A stretch of 38,080 nucleotides of DNA from Scleromatobacter sp038208735. Its GTDB lineage: Bacteria > Pseudomonadota > Gammaproteobacteria > Burkholderiales > Burkholderiaceae_C. Both the position numbers and the translations under genes were made by a program. Below the pieces are notes generated by a model. That model saw only the letters and a list, made by a program, of their open reading frames with translations. It was not told the DNA's origin and ran no database searches. Location of the stretch: the NCBI GenBank assembly GCA_038208735.1, contig JBBQYL010000022.1, forward strand, positions 1-38,080, given 5' to 3'. How positions within the stretch are numbered: the first letter of the stretch is position 1; every line of letters begins with the position of its first letter. Positions 1 through 8,258 of the stretch are shown piece by piece.

Positions 1-386
1 AGCACGACCTGCTCATCGCCAACCTCATCGCGCAGGACGAGGCGCTGGCGGTCGGCAAGACGGCGAAGCAGGTGTCGGACGAAGGCGTGGCGCCCGAACT
101 GGTGCCGCACAAGGACTTCGAAGGCAACCGCCCCAGCAACACGATCCTGGTGGACTCGCTCACGCCCGCGGCGCTGGGCAAGCTGGTGGCGCTGTACGAG
201 CACAGCGTGTTCACGCAGGGCGCCCTCTGGAACATCGACTCGTTCGACCAGTGGGGCGTCGAGCTGGGCAAGCAACTGGCGTCGAAGGTGATTCCCGAGC
301 TCCAGAGCCCGCACGACCCCGAACTGGCGCACGACAGCTCGACCAACGCGCTGATCCGCCGCTACCGCCAACGCCGCAACGCCTGA
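1..386 (+). CDS. pgi: Glucose-6-phosphate isomerase, C-terminal part
   Basis: This is the C-terminal ~127 residues of glucose-6-phosphate isomerase, which interconverts glucose-6-phosphate and fructose-6-phosphate in the cytoplasm. The gene is cut by the left edge of the window, so its start is not visible; the reading frame is open from base 3. The PGI family signature near the C-terminus is clear: GALWNIDSFDQWGVELGKQ, containing the conserved FDQWGVELGK. Before it lie the family motifs HKDFEGNRPS and LYEHSVFTQG. The stop is TGA at 384-386, and pgm starts 8 bases later, so the two glucose-phosphate enzymes are very likely one transcript. Nothing odd is seen in the visible part. Confidence 0.96.
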   Translation, partial: HDLLIANLIAQDEALAVGKTAKQVSDEGVAPELVPHKDFEGNRPSNTILVDSLTPAALGKLVALYEHSVFTQGALWNIDSFDQWGVELGKQLASKVIPELQSPHDPELAHDSSTNALIRRYRQRRNA

Positions 387-393
387 AGATCCC

Positions 394-2040
394 ATGGCCC
401 AGATCATCTCCCCCCTCGCCGGCAAGCCGGCACCGCGCTCGTCGCTGGTCGACATCCCCAAGCTGGTCAGCGCGTACTACTCGATCACGCCCGATCCGGC
501 GGAGCCGTCGCAGCGCGTCGCGTTCGGCACCTCCGGCCATCGCGGCAACGCGTTCGACGCGTCGTTCAACGAACGCCATGTGCTGGCCATCACGCAGGCC
601 ATCTGCGACTACCGCAAGGGCAAGGGCATCGACGGCCCGCTGTTCATCGGCATCGACACGCACGCGCTTTCTGAGCCCGCGCTGCGCAGCGCGCTCGAGG
701 TGCTGGCCGCCAACGGCGTGGACACCATGCTGGCGATGAACGACGAGTACACGCCCACGCCGGCGGTGTCGCACGCCATCATCACGCACAACCGCGAGCG
801 CACGTCGGGCCTGGCCGACGGCATCGTGGTGACGCCGTCGCACAACCCACCCGACAACGGCGGCTTCAAGTACAACCCGACCAACGGCGGCCCGGCGGCC
901 GACGACATCACCAAGGGCGTGCAGAACGCCGCCAACGCCTATCTCGAGAAGGACCTGGCGGGCGTCAGGCGCATGACCTACGCGAAGGCCCTGGCCGCGC
1001 CCACCACGCATCGCCGCGACTACCTCGGGTGGTACGTGGCCGATCTCGGCAACGTGGTCGACATGGCCGCGCTCCGCGACTCGAAGATCCACCTGGGCGT
1101 CGACCCGCTGGGCGGCGCCGGCGTGCACTACTGGAGCCGCATCGCCGACCAGTACCGGCTCGATCTCACCGTGGTGAGCGACGTCGTCGATCCCACCTTC
1201 GGCTTCATGACCATGGACTGGGACGGCAAGATCCGCATGGATCCGTCGTCGCCGTATGCGATGGCGCGCCTGGTGGACCTGAAGAGCCAATTCGACGTCG
1301 CCTTCGCCTGCGACACCGACCACGACCGCCACGGCATCGTCACGCGCAGCGCCGGCCTGATGCCCCCCAACGCGTACCTGGCGGTGGCCATCGACTACCT
1401 GTTCCGCAACCGCCCGCAGTGGGGCGAGAACGCCGCCATCGGCAAGACGGTGGTGTCCTCGCGCATGATCGACCTGGTCTCGCATCGCCTGCAGCGCAAG
1501 ATGATCGAGGTGCCCGTCGGCTTCAAGTGGTTCGCCGCGGGCCTGTCCGACGGCAGCCTGGGCTTCGGCGGCGAGGAGAGCGCGGGCGCCGCGTTCCTGC
1601 GCCGCGACGGCACGTCGTGGACCACCGACAAGGACGGCCTCACGATGGCCTTGCTGGCCGCCGAGATCACGGCGAAGACCGGCAGCGACCCGGGCGCGCT
1701 GTACGAGAAGATGACGCAGGAGCTGGGCAAGCCCGTGTCCGACCGCGTGGAGGCGCCGGCCGACGCGCAGCAGAAGAAGCGCCTCTCCGCGCTGGCCCCC
1801 GACGCGATCACCACCAAGGAGATCGCCGGCGAGCCCATCACCGAGGTCACCGCCACGGCGCCCGGCAACGGCGCGGCCATCGGCGGCATCCGCGTCAGCT
1901 CGAAGAGCGGCTGGTTCGCGGCGCGTCCGTCGGGCACCGAGGAGATCTACAAGATCTACGCCGAGAGCTTCGAAGGCGACGCGCACCTGAAGCGCCTGCT
2001 GGACGAGGCGCAGGCGCTGGTGGACAAGGCGATCGCGTAG
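394..2040 (+). CDS. pgm: Phosphoglucomutase (alpha-D-glucose phosphate-specific)
   Basis: A 548-aa cytoplasmic phosphoglucomutase that interconverts glucose-1-phosphate and glucose-6-phosphate, linking glycolysis with glycogen and cell-envelope sugar synthesis. All four family landmarks are present: GTSGHRG (residues 45-51), the phosphoserine loop TPSHNP with the catalytic Ser at 149, the metal loop DTDHDRHG starting at Asp307, the sugar-binding GGEESAG (392-398), and the phosphate-binding RPSGTEE near 511-517. Length matches the E. coli Pgm type (about 546 aa) rather than the shorter PMM/PGM or GlmM enzymes. It starts 7 bases after the pgi stop. The start is ATG 394; no other in-frame start fits the family better. 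Confidence 0.97.
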   Translation: MAQIISPLAGKPAPRSSLVDIPKLVSAYYSITPDPAEPSQRVAFGTSGHRGNAFDASFNERHVLAITQAICDYRKGKGIDGPLFIGIDTHALSEPALRSALEVLAANGVDTMLAMNDEYTPTPAVSHAIITHNRERTSGLADGIVVTPSHNPPDNGGFKYNPTNGGPAADDITKGVQNAANAYLEKDLAGVRRMTYAKALAAPTTHRRDYLGWYVADLGNVVDMAALRDSKIHLGVDPLGGAGVHYWSRIADQYRLDLTVVSDVVDPTFGFMTMDWDGKIRMDPSSPYAMARLVDLKSQFDVAFACDTDHDRHGIVTRSAGLMPPNAYLAVAIDYLFRNRPQWGENAAIGKTVVSSRMIDLVSHRLQRKMIEVPVGFKWFAAGLSDGSLGFGGEESAGAAFLRRDGTSWTTDKDGLTMALLAAEITAKTGSDPGALYEKMTQELGKPVSDRVEAPADAQQKKRLSALAPDAITTKEIAGEPITEVTATAPGNGAAIGGIRVSSKSGWFAARPSGTEEIYKIYAESFEGDAHLKRLLDEAQALVDKAIA

Positions 2041-2052
2041 AAGACAGCCTGT

Positions 2053-2069
2053 CCGGCTACATTTGCCGG
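2053..2069 (+). terminator. Short hairpin after pgm
   Basis: CCGGC-N7-GCCGG, a 5-bp stem 13 bases after the pgm stop. There is no T-run, so termination is uncertain. The loop sequence TACATTT could instead be the -10 element of a promoter for the pseudogene that follows. Confidence 0.22.
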
Positions 2070-2093
2070 CAGCCTCTCTTCAGGAAGATCGCC

Positions 2094-2700
2094 TTGCGCC
2101 TCTGGATCTGCGCAGCGCTGCTGCTCGTTTCATCGCTCTGCTCGGCGCAGTCGTCGCCCGGCTACCTGCGCTTTCCCAGCGTGCACGGCGACACCGTGGT
2201 GTTCACCGCCGAAGGCGACCTGTGGCGCACCACCACGGCGGGCGGGCCCGCCGCGCGGCTGACCAGCCGGGCCGGCGACGGCGTGCGCGGCGCGATCTCG
2301 CCCGATGGCCAGTGGCTCGCCTACACCGCCGCCTACGACGGCCCCGCCGAGCTCTACGTGATGCCGCTGGCCGGCGGCATTCCGCGGCGCCTCACCTGGA
2401 GCGGCGAAGGCGCGCAGGTGCGCGGCTGGACACCCGGCGGCGAGATCCTCGTCGCCACGTACCGGGCCAGCACGCTGCGCGAGCCGCCGCTGGCCATCGT
2501 CTCGCCGGCCACGTCGGCCATGCGCATGGTGGCCCTGGCCGACGCGCGCGGCGGCGTCGTCGTCGATCCGTCCACGCTCGTGTTAACGCGCTACGGCCTG
2601 TTCGGCGACAACGTGCGCGGCTACCGCGGCGGCCTCACGGCCACGCTGTGGCGCTACGGCCTGCGTGGCGATGCCGAGGCGCAGCCATTGACGAAGGCGA
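2094..2700 (+). pseudogene. Tricorn-like protease, N-terminal fragment
   Basis: A remnant of a secreted tricorn-type (S41 family) protease with a TolB-like propeller; about 200 residues are left of a protein normally around 1,000 aa. A TTG start at 2094 is preceded by AGGAAG at 2082-2087 and gives a signal peptide (LRLWICAALLLVSSLCSAQ). After it come typical propeller strands: YLRFPSVHGDTVVFTAEGDLW, ISPDGQWLAYTAAYDGPAELY and GIPRRLTW. Similarity fades at about LTKARD (near 2700). The frame stays open to 2816, but from there it is antisense to a fragment of the same kind of protein on the other strand. The PDZ and protease domains are absent. The start and signal peptide look functional, but the product would be an incomplete propeller. 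The breakpoint is accurate to about 20 bases. Confidence 0.75.
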
Positions 2701-2872
2701 GGGACGTGAACACCGCATTGCGCAGCCGGCTGGCGGGCGGCTCGAACAGGTCGATGCGGCGCAGCGTGCCGCCGCCGGCCAGGTCGAGCACGTGCAGCGC
2801 CGCGCCCTGCTCGTAGACCAGGCGGTCGCCGGACAGCGAGGCGGAACGCACCTCGAAGTCGCGATGGCGCGT
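2701..2872 (-). pseudogene. Inverted fragment of the tricorn-like protease propeller
   Basis: Read on the minus strand, this segment gives HRDFEVRSASLSGDRLVYE followed by GAALHVLDLAGG and LRRIDL. This is the standard wording of the later propeller repeats of tricorn-like proteases (xDFxVRxxSxxxGRIVYExxxxLxxLDxxxG). It directly abuts the plus-strand N-terminal fragment of the same family on its left and a DUF4124 gene on its right. The simplest reading is that part of the protease gene was inverted and most of the rest lost. No start codon or ribosome binding site gives it an independent gene identity. A chimeric assembly join would look the same. Confidence 0.6.
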
Positions 2873-3245
2873 CGACGTCTGGAAGTGGACCGACAGCAAG
2901 GGCGTCGTCCACTACGGCGATCGCCCGGCCTCGGGCGCGGCGGCGTCCACGCTGAGCGTGCCCGGCGGCGGCAACAGCCCCGAGGAACAGGCGGAGGCCG
3001 AGGCCAGCCTGGAGGCGTCGCGGGCGAAGCTCGCGGAGCCCGTCTATCCGACGAATTCGTATCGCTGGAGACAGCGGGCGCAGCCGGTGCAACGTCCGGT
3101 CCAGTCGGGTTGCGCCACGGCGTGGGCCCGGTACGACGCGGCGCAGGCCTGCTTCGACGCGCACCGCGTGGCGGGTGGCAAGGGCGTCACCGGTGGCGGC
3201 GACATCGTGTGCCGCGAGGTATCGCAGCCAGGCTGCGCCCGTTGA
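2873..3245 (+). pseudogene. DUF4124-domain protein lacking its N-terminus
   Basis: The frame reads VWKWTDSKGVVHYGDRP, the hallmark of the DUF4124 domain, a small domain found at the start of many exported beta- and gammaproteobacterial proteins. It continues with a coiled, Glu/Ala-rich stretch (EEQAEAEASLEASRAKLAEP) and a Cys-containing tail (CATAWARYDAAQACFDAHR) ending at TGA 3243-3245. In intact genes a start and signal peptide come just before VYKWxD. Here that part is replaced by the inverted protease fragment, and the upstream frame meets a stop at 2814-2816. An internal ATG does not exist before the domain, so the product probably is not exported or made. The function of the intact family is unknown. 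Confidence 0.65.
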
Positions 3246-3284
3246 GCCCGTAGAGCCCGCGTCGAGGCGCGGGCCCGGGGCGCC

Positions 3285-3878
3285 TCAGCGTGCGTTCGCG
3301 CGGCGCCTGACGCCAGGCCACTCCTGCAGCGGCCCCGCGCCCACGGCCGACAGCGGCACCGGCTGCGTCGGCGCGAGCATGTCGGACAACGGCACCTGCG
3401 CCGACTCGTCGCCGTCGTAGACGCCGTTGCGCAGCCGCAGGGGATACAGGCACTCGAGGCCCGCCAGATCGGCCGGGGGCTCCTGCTCGCGGACGATCCA
3501 GTGGATGGCCGTGCTGCTGCGGTGCCGCTCGGCGGCCAGCGTCTTGGCGACGTGGCTCAGCGCCACGGGGTGCGACGCATCGGTGCCCGACAGGTCGAGC
3601 GCGAGATTGCCGGTCTGGCGGCGGAACACGCCGGACGGCGGCTGCTCGGCGGCATGCGCCCACACGAAGTGGCTGGGAATCATCTCGCCGGCGGTGGCCA
3701 CGCGGTCCGGGAACATGCCCACGTCCAGCATCAGCTTGTCGAGGATCGTGCGCGTCTTGTAGAACTGCGGCTCGCGCATGCACTGGAAGTAGAAGTGGAT
3801 CTCGACGCCCGGCGGCACGGGCCACAGCGCGGCATCGAATTTCATGCCGCATCCGGAAACTACATAGGTCTTGGTCAT
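3285..3878 (-). CDS. Hypothetical protein, possibly Stv-type domain
   Basis: A 197-aa protein starting at ATG 3878; an upstream in-frame extension exists but is not needed. No signal peptide or membrane segment is seen. The N-terminus (TYVVSGCGMKF, then VPPGVEIHFYFQC) resembles, in my recollection, the pattern of the putative-adhesin Stv domain (VxSGHG... VPxGxxVHFY), but the His of SGHG is Cys here, so this is a weak call. The rest contains HFVWAHAAE, HVAKTLAAERHR and IHWIVREQE, which I do not recognise. It stands alone between the rearranged 2.1-3.2 kb area and cobA and is transcribed in the same direction as the nitrate operon. A 202-bp gap without coding signal separates it from cobA. Confidence 0.6.
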   Translation of the reverse strand: MTKTYVVSGCGMKFDAALWPVPPGVEIHFYFQCMREPQFYKTRTILDKLMLDVGMFPDRVATAGEMIPSHFVWAHAAEQPPSGVFRRQTGNLALDLSGTDASHPVALSHVAKTLAAERHRSSTAIHWIVREQEPPADLAGLECLYPLRLRNGVYDGDESAQVPLSDMLAPTQPVPLSAVGAGPLQEWPGVRRRANAR

Positions 3879-4080
3879 CGAATTCTTGTCTTGCGCCCGC
3901 ACGGGTCGATCCGCGGGGCTGTCCACATGGATACCCGTGGCCCTATGTATCCCGGGCCATCACACATGACGTGATCTTGCCAGCTTCCCCGCCGAAAGCC
4001 TGTCAGACGCCCGTCCGACAGCTGTAAAAGTCGGCATGAAAGCGATTTCAATGTTTCAACCGGAGCCTGCCGCGCCTGCA

Positions 4081-4872
4081 TCAAGTGGCGAAATATCTTC
4101 TGGGCGCTGCAGGCAGCGCCGCGTGGACGGCCGCCTCGGTCACGCGGCCGATCAGCAGGATCGCGGGACTGCCGAATCCCTGCGACGCGACGACGTCCAC
4201 CAGGCTGCCCAAGGTCGCCCGCGCCGAGCGCTCGCGCTCGCTGCCCACGTGCTGGACCACCGCCGCCGGCAGCTCGGGCGGCAGCACGCGCAGCAGCCGT
4301 TCGGTGATGGTGCGGATCTGCGCGATGCCCATGTAGACGACCAGCGTGACGCCCGCGGCCGCGGCCCGGCCGATGGCCTCCCAGTCCTGGCCCTCGGACT
4401 CCTCGCGCGTATGGCCGGTGACCAGCAGCACGCCGCCGGCGTCGACGCGACGATCCGTCCAGCCGATGCCGAGCGAGGCCGCGGCGTCGAGGCCGGCGGT
4501 GATGCCGTTGACCACCACCGCCTCGAGCCCCGCGGCGCGCAACGCGGCGATCTCCTCGCCGGCGCGGCCGAACACCAGCGGGTCGCCGCCCTTCAGGCGA
4601 ACCACCTTCTCGCCTGCCAGCGCCTCGCGCACCATCAGCTTCTCGATGAACTCCTGCGAGGTCGACGTGCAACCGCCGCGCTTGCCCACGTACACCAGCC
4701 GCGGCCGCGTCGCCAGGCCATCGAACGCGAGATCGAGCACGCCGTCGCCCACCAGGTCGTCCACCAGCACGACGCTGGCGGCGCGCAGCACGCGCACGGC
4801 CTTGAGCGTGAGCAGCTCGGGGTCGCCCGGGCCGGCGCCCACCAGGTGGACGGGATGCGGCGAAGACGTCAT
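4081..4872 (-). CDS. cobA: Uroporphyrinogen-III C-methyltransferase
   Basis: A 263-aa SUMT enzyme that methylates uroporphyrinogen III twice with SAM to give precorrin-2, the first committed step to siroheme. Family motifs are all visible: the N-terminal VGAGPGDPELLTLKA, VYVGKRGG, VVRLKGGDPLVFGRAGEE and the TGHTR/VVYMG region. The length fits the single-domain CobA/NirE type; the CysG dehydrogenase/ferrochelatase domain is absent, so later steps must be encoded elsewhere. It starts one base after the nasA stop and closes the operon, which makes sense because nitrite reductase NirB needs siroheme. Symbols cobA, nirE and cysG-C are all used for such genes. Confidence 0.93.
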   Translation of the reverse strand: MTSSPHPVHLVGAGPGDPELLTLKAVRVLRAASVVLVDDLVGDGVLDLAFDGLATRPRLVYVGKRGGCTSTSQEFIEKLMVREALAGEKVVRLKGGDPLVFGRAGEEIAALRAAGLEAVVVNGITAGLDAAASLGIGWTDRRVDAGGVLLVTGHTREESEGQDWEAIGRAAAAGVTLVVYMGIAQIRTITERLLRVLPPELPAAVVQHVGSERERSARATLGSLVDVVASQGFGSPAILLIGRVTEAAVHAALPAAPRRYFAT

Positions 4873-4873
4873 G

Positions 4874-7726
4874 TCATTCCTCGAGGGCGGGTTGGAGCGA
4901 CGCCTGCGCCAGGCGCTTCAGGTGCGGCAGGCACGAGCCGCAGTGGGTGCCGCAGCGCAGCTGCGCCTGCGCCTGCGCGATGCGTTGGGCGGCGTCGCCG
5001 GCGGCCGCAGCCAGCGCGGCCTCGGCCTGCGCCACGCTGACGTCGAAGCACGTGCACAGCTGCGGGCTGGCAGGCGCCACGGCCGCGCCCTGTCTTTCGC
5101 GTGCGCCGGGAAACAGCAGGCGCCGCGCGGGCATCGCCAGCGCCACGTCGCCCTGCAGCGCCTCGCGCCACCACTGCGCGAGCGCGGCGTCGGCCGCGTC
5201 GTGTCCGCAGATCCAGAAGCCCTGCAGGCGCTCCGCGCCCGCGCCGTCGCGCACGACCCGCAACGCGCGCTGCACGCCCGTGCGCGGGTCACGGTAGTCC
5301 AGGACTTCGGCCGAAGCCAGGCCCAGCTCGGCGCGCAGGTCCTCGATCAACCCGGCGTCGGGAACCTGCGTCGCAGCGGCGTCGATCCACAGGCCCAGGC
5401 GGCCCTGGTCATCGGGCTCGCGCCCGAACGGCACGCACGCGGCGTAGCCGAATTGCGCGAGGCGCGGACGCAGCCGTTCGCGGCAGGCCAGCGCCTCGGA
5501 CTGCGGCAGCCACGCCATCGCGCGCAGCCGCCAGCCCAGGCCCGCGCGGGCGATGCGCACGGCGCAGTGCTTCAGTTCGGGCTGCTTCGCCTGCGGGCAG
5601 AAGGCGGACGTGGTGAGCGCGTTGACGCCGGCGAACGGATCGACGCCGGCGCCGCTCCCCGTGAGCACCTCCTCCCCCCAGTGCATCGCGATGAAGGCCT
5701 GCGCCGACGCCTGAGCGGCGTTGCGGCGCGCCGGCAGCACCACTTCGCCGCGCCGCGACACCACGCGCACCAGGTCGCCATCACCCAGGTTCAGCCGAGC
5801 CATGTCCTGCGCGCACAGGTCGATCGACGGCTCGGCCACGTGGCCGAACAGCCGGCCCAGCGTGCCGGTGCGGCTCATGCCGTGCCACTGGTCGCGCAGG
5901 CGGCCGGTGGTGAGCGAGAACGGGAAGCGCGCGTCGCGCGGCTCGGCCGGCGGCTTCGCCTCCGCGTCGAAGAAGCGCGCACGGCCGTCGGGCGTGGGGA
6001 AGCGGCCGTCGGTGTACAGGCGCGCCTGCCCGCGGGTGGCGCCCTCGGGGAACGGCCACTGTTGCGGCCCGTCGCGGTCGATCAGGCCGTAGCTCAGGCC
6101 GGTGATGTCCAGGTCGCGGCCGCGCGTGGTCTCGCGGTGCTCGTTCCACACCGACTCCGCGTCGTGGAACGGGAACAGCGAGCCGCGGCCCGGGCGCAGG
6201 CGGCTCTCGATGCGGCGCGCCACGTCCACCACGATGCGCCAGTCCTCGCGCGCCGCGCCGGGCGCGGGCACCGCCGCACGCACGCGGCTGATACGGCGCT
6301 CGCTGTTGGTGACGCTGCCGTCCTTCTCGCCCCACGTCGACGCCGGCAGCAGCAGGTCGGCGAACGCCGCTGTCGCGGTGGTGGCGAAGGCCTCCTGCAG
6401 CACCACGAATTCGGCGCGCTCGAACGCGCGCCGCACCGTGGCCTGGTCGGGCATCGATTGCGCGGGGTTCGTGCACGCGATCCACAGCAACCGGATCTCT
6501 CCATCCGCGGCGGCCTCGAACATCTCGATGGCCGTCTTGCCGGGCCGGGCCGGCACGTCGTCGACGCCCCACAGCGCGGCCACCTCCGCGCGATGCGCCG
6601 GGTCGGCCAGGTCGCGGTGCGCCGACAGCAGGTTCGCGAGTCCGCCCACCTCTCGGCCGCCCATCGCGTTGGGCTGGCCGGTGAGCGAGAACGGGCCGGC
6701 GCCGGGTCGGCCGATCTGGCCCGTGGCCAGGTGCAGGTTGATCAACGCGCCGTTGTTGGCCGTGCCCTGCGCGCTCTGGTTCAGGCCCATGCAGTACAGC
6801 GACAGCACCGCGCCCGACGCGCCCCACCAGCGTGCCGCGGTGAGCAGGTCGGCCTCGCGCAGGCCCGTGGCGCGCGCCGTCTCGCGCGGCGTGCACTCGC
6901 GCACCCGCTCGCGCAAGGCCTCGAAGCCCGAGGTGTGGGCGCGGATGTACGCGTTGTCGGTGAAGCCCTCCCACAGCATCAGGTGCAGCAGGCCGTTGGC
7001 CAGCGCCACGTCGCTGCCGGGCAGGATCTGCAGGTGCAGGTCGGCCATCGCCGCGGTCTCGGTCTTGCGCGGGTCGACGACTATCCACCGCTGCGCCGGA
7101 CGCGCGGCCCTCGCATCCTCCAGCCGGCGGCACAGGATCGGATGCGCCCACGCCAGGTTGCTGCCGGTGATGAACACGAGGTCGGCATCGGCGAAGTCGT
7201 CGTAGCAGGTGGGCGGCGCATCCATGCCCAGCGTGGCCTTGTAGCCGGCGACGGCGCTGGACATGCACAACCGCGAGTTGGTGTCGATGTTGTTGGTGCC
7301 CAGCAGGCCCTTGGCGAGCTTGTTGAACACGTAGTAGTCCTCGGTCAACAGCTGGCCCGACACGTACAGGCCGACCGCATCCGGTCCATGGGCCCGCACG
7401 GTGTCGACGATGCGATCCGACAGCGTGTCCAGGGCCTCGTCCCAGCCGATGGGCGCGGGCGCCGCGCCACGTCGCGCGCGCCGCATCGGCTGCAGCAGGC
7501 GCGCCTGCGCCGTCACGTGCGGCGCGGCCGTGAGGTGCAGCGTGCGGCCCTTGGTGCACAGGCGACCGAAGTTGGCGGGATGGTCGGGATCGCCGCGCAC
7601 GTCGACGATCTGTGCTCCCTGCGTACGGATCAGCACGCCGCAGCCGACGCCGCAGTACGGGCACGTGGAACGCGTCTCGCGCGCGCCGTCGTCCGACGTG
7701 ATGGGGATGATCTTCGGCAGGCCCAT
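4874..7726 (-). CDS. nasA: Assimilatory nitrate reductase, catalytic subunit
   Basis: A 950-aa cytoplasmic molybdoenzyme that reduces nitrate to nitrite. The N-terminus carries the [4Fe-4S] ligands in CPYCGVGCG and, 30 residues later, GRLCTKG. Mo-bisMGD oxidoreductase motifs follow: NNIDTNSRLCMSSAV, FITGSNLAWAHP, MGLNQSAQGTANNGALINLH and LTGQPNAMGGREVGGLAN. The last ~65 residues form a BFD-like [2Fe-2S] domain (LCTCFDV ... CGTHCGSCLPH), as in the longer NasA/NasC-type enzymes, probably for electron entry. No Tat signal, in keeping with the assimilatory type. The start ATG 7726 places the 4Fe-4S motif ~20 residues in; an ATG at 7774 is in frame but lies inside the end of nirD. No good ribosome binding site is seen. 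The nirD stop is 11 bases upstream. Confidence 0.95.
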   Translation of the reverse strand: MGLPKIIPITSDDGARETRSTCPYCGVGCGVLIRTQGAQIVDVRGDPDHPANFGRLCTKGRTLHLTAAPHVTAQARLLQPMRRARRGAAPAPIGWDEALDTLSDRIVDTVRAHGPDAVGLYVSGQLLTEDYYVFNKLAKGLLGTNNIDTNSRLCMSSAVAGYKATLGMDAPPTCYDDFADADLVFITGSNLAWAHPILCRRLEDARAARPAQRWIVVDPRKTETAAMADLHLQILPGSDVALANGLLHLMLWEGFTDNAYIRAHTSGFEALRERVRECTPRETARATGLREADLLTAARWWGASGAVLSLYCMGLNQSAQGTANNGALINLHLATGQIGRPGAGPFSLTGQPNAMGGREVGGLANLLSAHRDLADPAHRAEVAALWGVDDVPARPGKTAIEMFEAAADGEIRLLWIACTNPAQSMPDQATVRRAFERAEFVVLQEAFATTATAAFADLLLPASTWGEKDGSVTNSERRISRVRAAVPAPGAAREDWRIVVDVARRIESRLRPGRGSLFPFHDAESVWNEHRETTRGRDLDITGLSYGLIDRDGPQQWPFPEGATRGQARLYTDGRFPTPDGRARFFDAEAKPPAEPRDARFPFSLTTGRLRDQWHGMSRTGTLGRLFGHVAEPSIDLCAQDMARLNLGDGDLVRVVSRRGEVVLPARRNAAQASAQAFIAMHWGEEVLTGSGAGVDPFAGVNALTTSAFCPQAKQPELKHCAVRIARAGLGWRLRAMAWLPQSEALACRERLRPRLAQFGYAACVPFGREPDDQGRLGLWIDAAATQVPDAGLIEDLRAELGLASAEVLDYRDPRTGVQRALRVVRDGAGAERLQGFWICGHDAADAALAQWWREALQGDVALAMPARRLLFPGARERQGAAVAPASPQLCTCFDVSVAQAEAALAAAAGDAAQRIAQAQAQLRCGTHCGSCLPHLKRLAQASLQPALEE

Positions 7727-7737
7727 GGCGCGCGCGC

Positions 7738-8247
7738 TCAGGCGCTGACGATCGGGATCGTCCTGGGGACGCATGGATCCTGCGACTGCGCGCAGGATGA
7801 CACCTCCCCTGTCATCCTGCTCGACGACGCTTCCTCTGTCATCCCGCTCGATGACGCTTCCTCTGTCATCCTGCGCGCAGTCGCAGGATCCACGTTCGCC
7901 ATTTCCGCATCGTCCACGGCCAGCGTGGCAAGCTCGCTCGCCAGCAGGCTCACCGCGCCGTCCTCCACGCGCACGGCGAAGCGCGTGGCGCAGCCGATGT
8001 CCGGCGCCCGCGCCTCGCCGTCCATCAGCGAGATGGCCCAGTTGTGCAGCGGACACGCCACGTGCTCGCCGAACACGATGCCCTGGCTCAGCGGGCCGCC
8101 CTTGTGCGGGCAGCGATCGAGCAGCGCGAACACGCGATCGTCGGCGGTGCGGAACACCGCGACGTCCGCCCCGGTGGGACGCCGCACGCGGCGCGCGCCC
8201 AGCACGGGGATGTCGTCCAAGCGGCAGAGGGCCTTCCAGTCGTTCAT
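7738..8247 (-). CDS. nirD: Nitrite reductase small subunit with repeat-derived tail
   Basis: The small subunit of NADH-dependent assimilatory nitrite reductase, 169 aa. It starts at ATG 8247 with GAGGAGAAG close upstream. The first ~110 residues are a Rieske-like NirD domain with both ligand motifs intact, CPH in DRCPHKGGPLS and CPLH in CPLHNW; E. coli NirD lacks such ligands, whereas other NirD/NasE proteins keep them. NirD proteins usually end soon after the strand corresponding to AVRVEDGAVSLL. Here about 45 more residues follow, with the near-repeats MTEEASSSG, MTEEASSSR and MTGEV, and these are encoded by a palindromic REP-like element (7775-7891). The tail is therefore probably an accident of element insertion, tolerated because it keeps the frame. 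Confidence 0.93.
   Translation of the reverse strand: MNDWKALCRLDDIPVLGARRVRRPTGADVAVFRTADDRVFALLDRCPHKGGPLSQGIVFGEHVACPLHNWAISLMDGEARAPDIGCATRFAVRVEDGAVSLLASELATLAVDDAEMANVDPATARRMTEEASSSGMTEEASSSRMTGEVSSCAQSQDPCVPRTIPIVSA
7775..7891. repeat. REP-like palindromic element inside nirD
   Basis: The two ends (7775-7802 and 7864-7891) are perfect 28-bp inverted copies. Each arm is itself a hairpin, ATCCTGCG-N6-CGCAGGAT. Between them are two tandem 27-bp units containing TGTCATCC and GCTCGA(C/T)GACGCTT, so the interior adds 9 codons per unit to nirD. A relative sits at 32874-32993. The layout (paired inverted hairpins) matches REP/BIME-type interspersed palindromes. No transposase is nearby. Confidence 0.85.
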
Positions 8248-8258
8248 GTCGCTTCTCC

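Noticed and set aside
2701..2816. Continuation of the protease frame on the plus strand to 2816.
   Set aside because: The wording becomes Arg/Ser-rich and unrelated, while the minus strand over the same bases reads as conserved propeller sequence.
3879..4080. A gene or RNA in the gap between the orphan protein and cobA.
   Set aside because: Only short frames without ribosome binding sites and no stable structured element were seen.
7803..7863. Tandem units in the nirD element as a mini CRISPR array.
   Set aside because: The 27-bp units are directly abutting, with no spacers and no cas genes.
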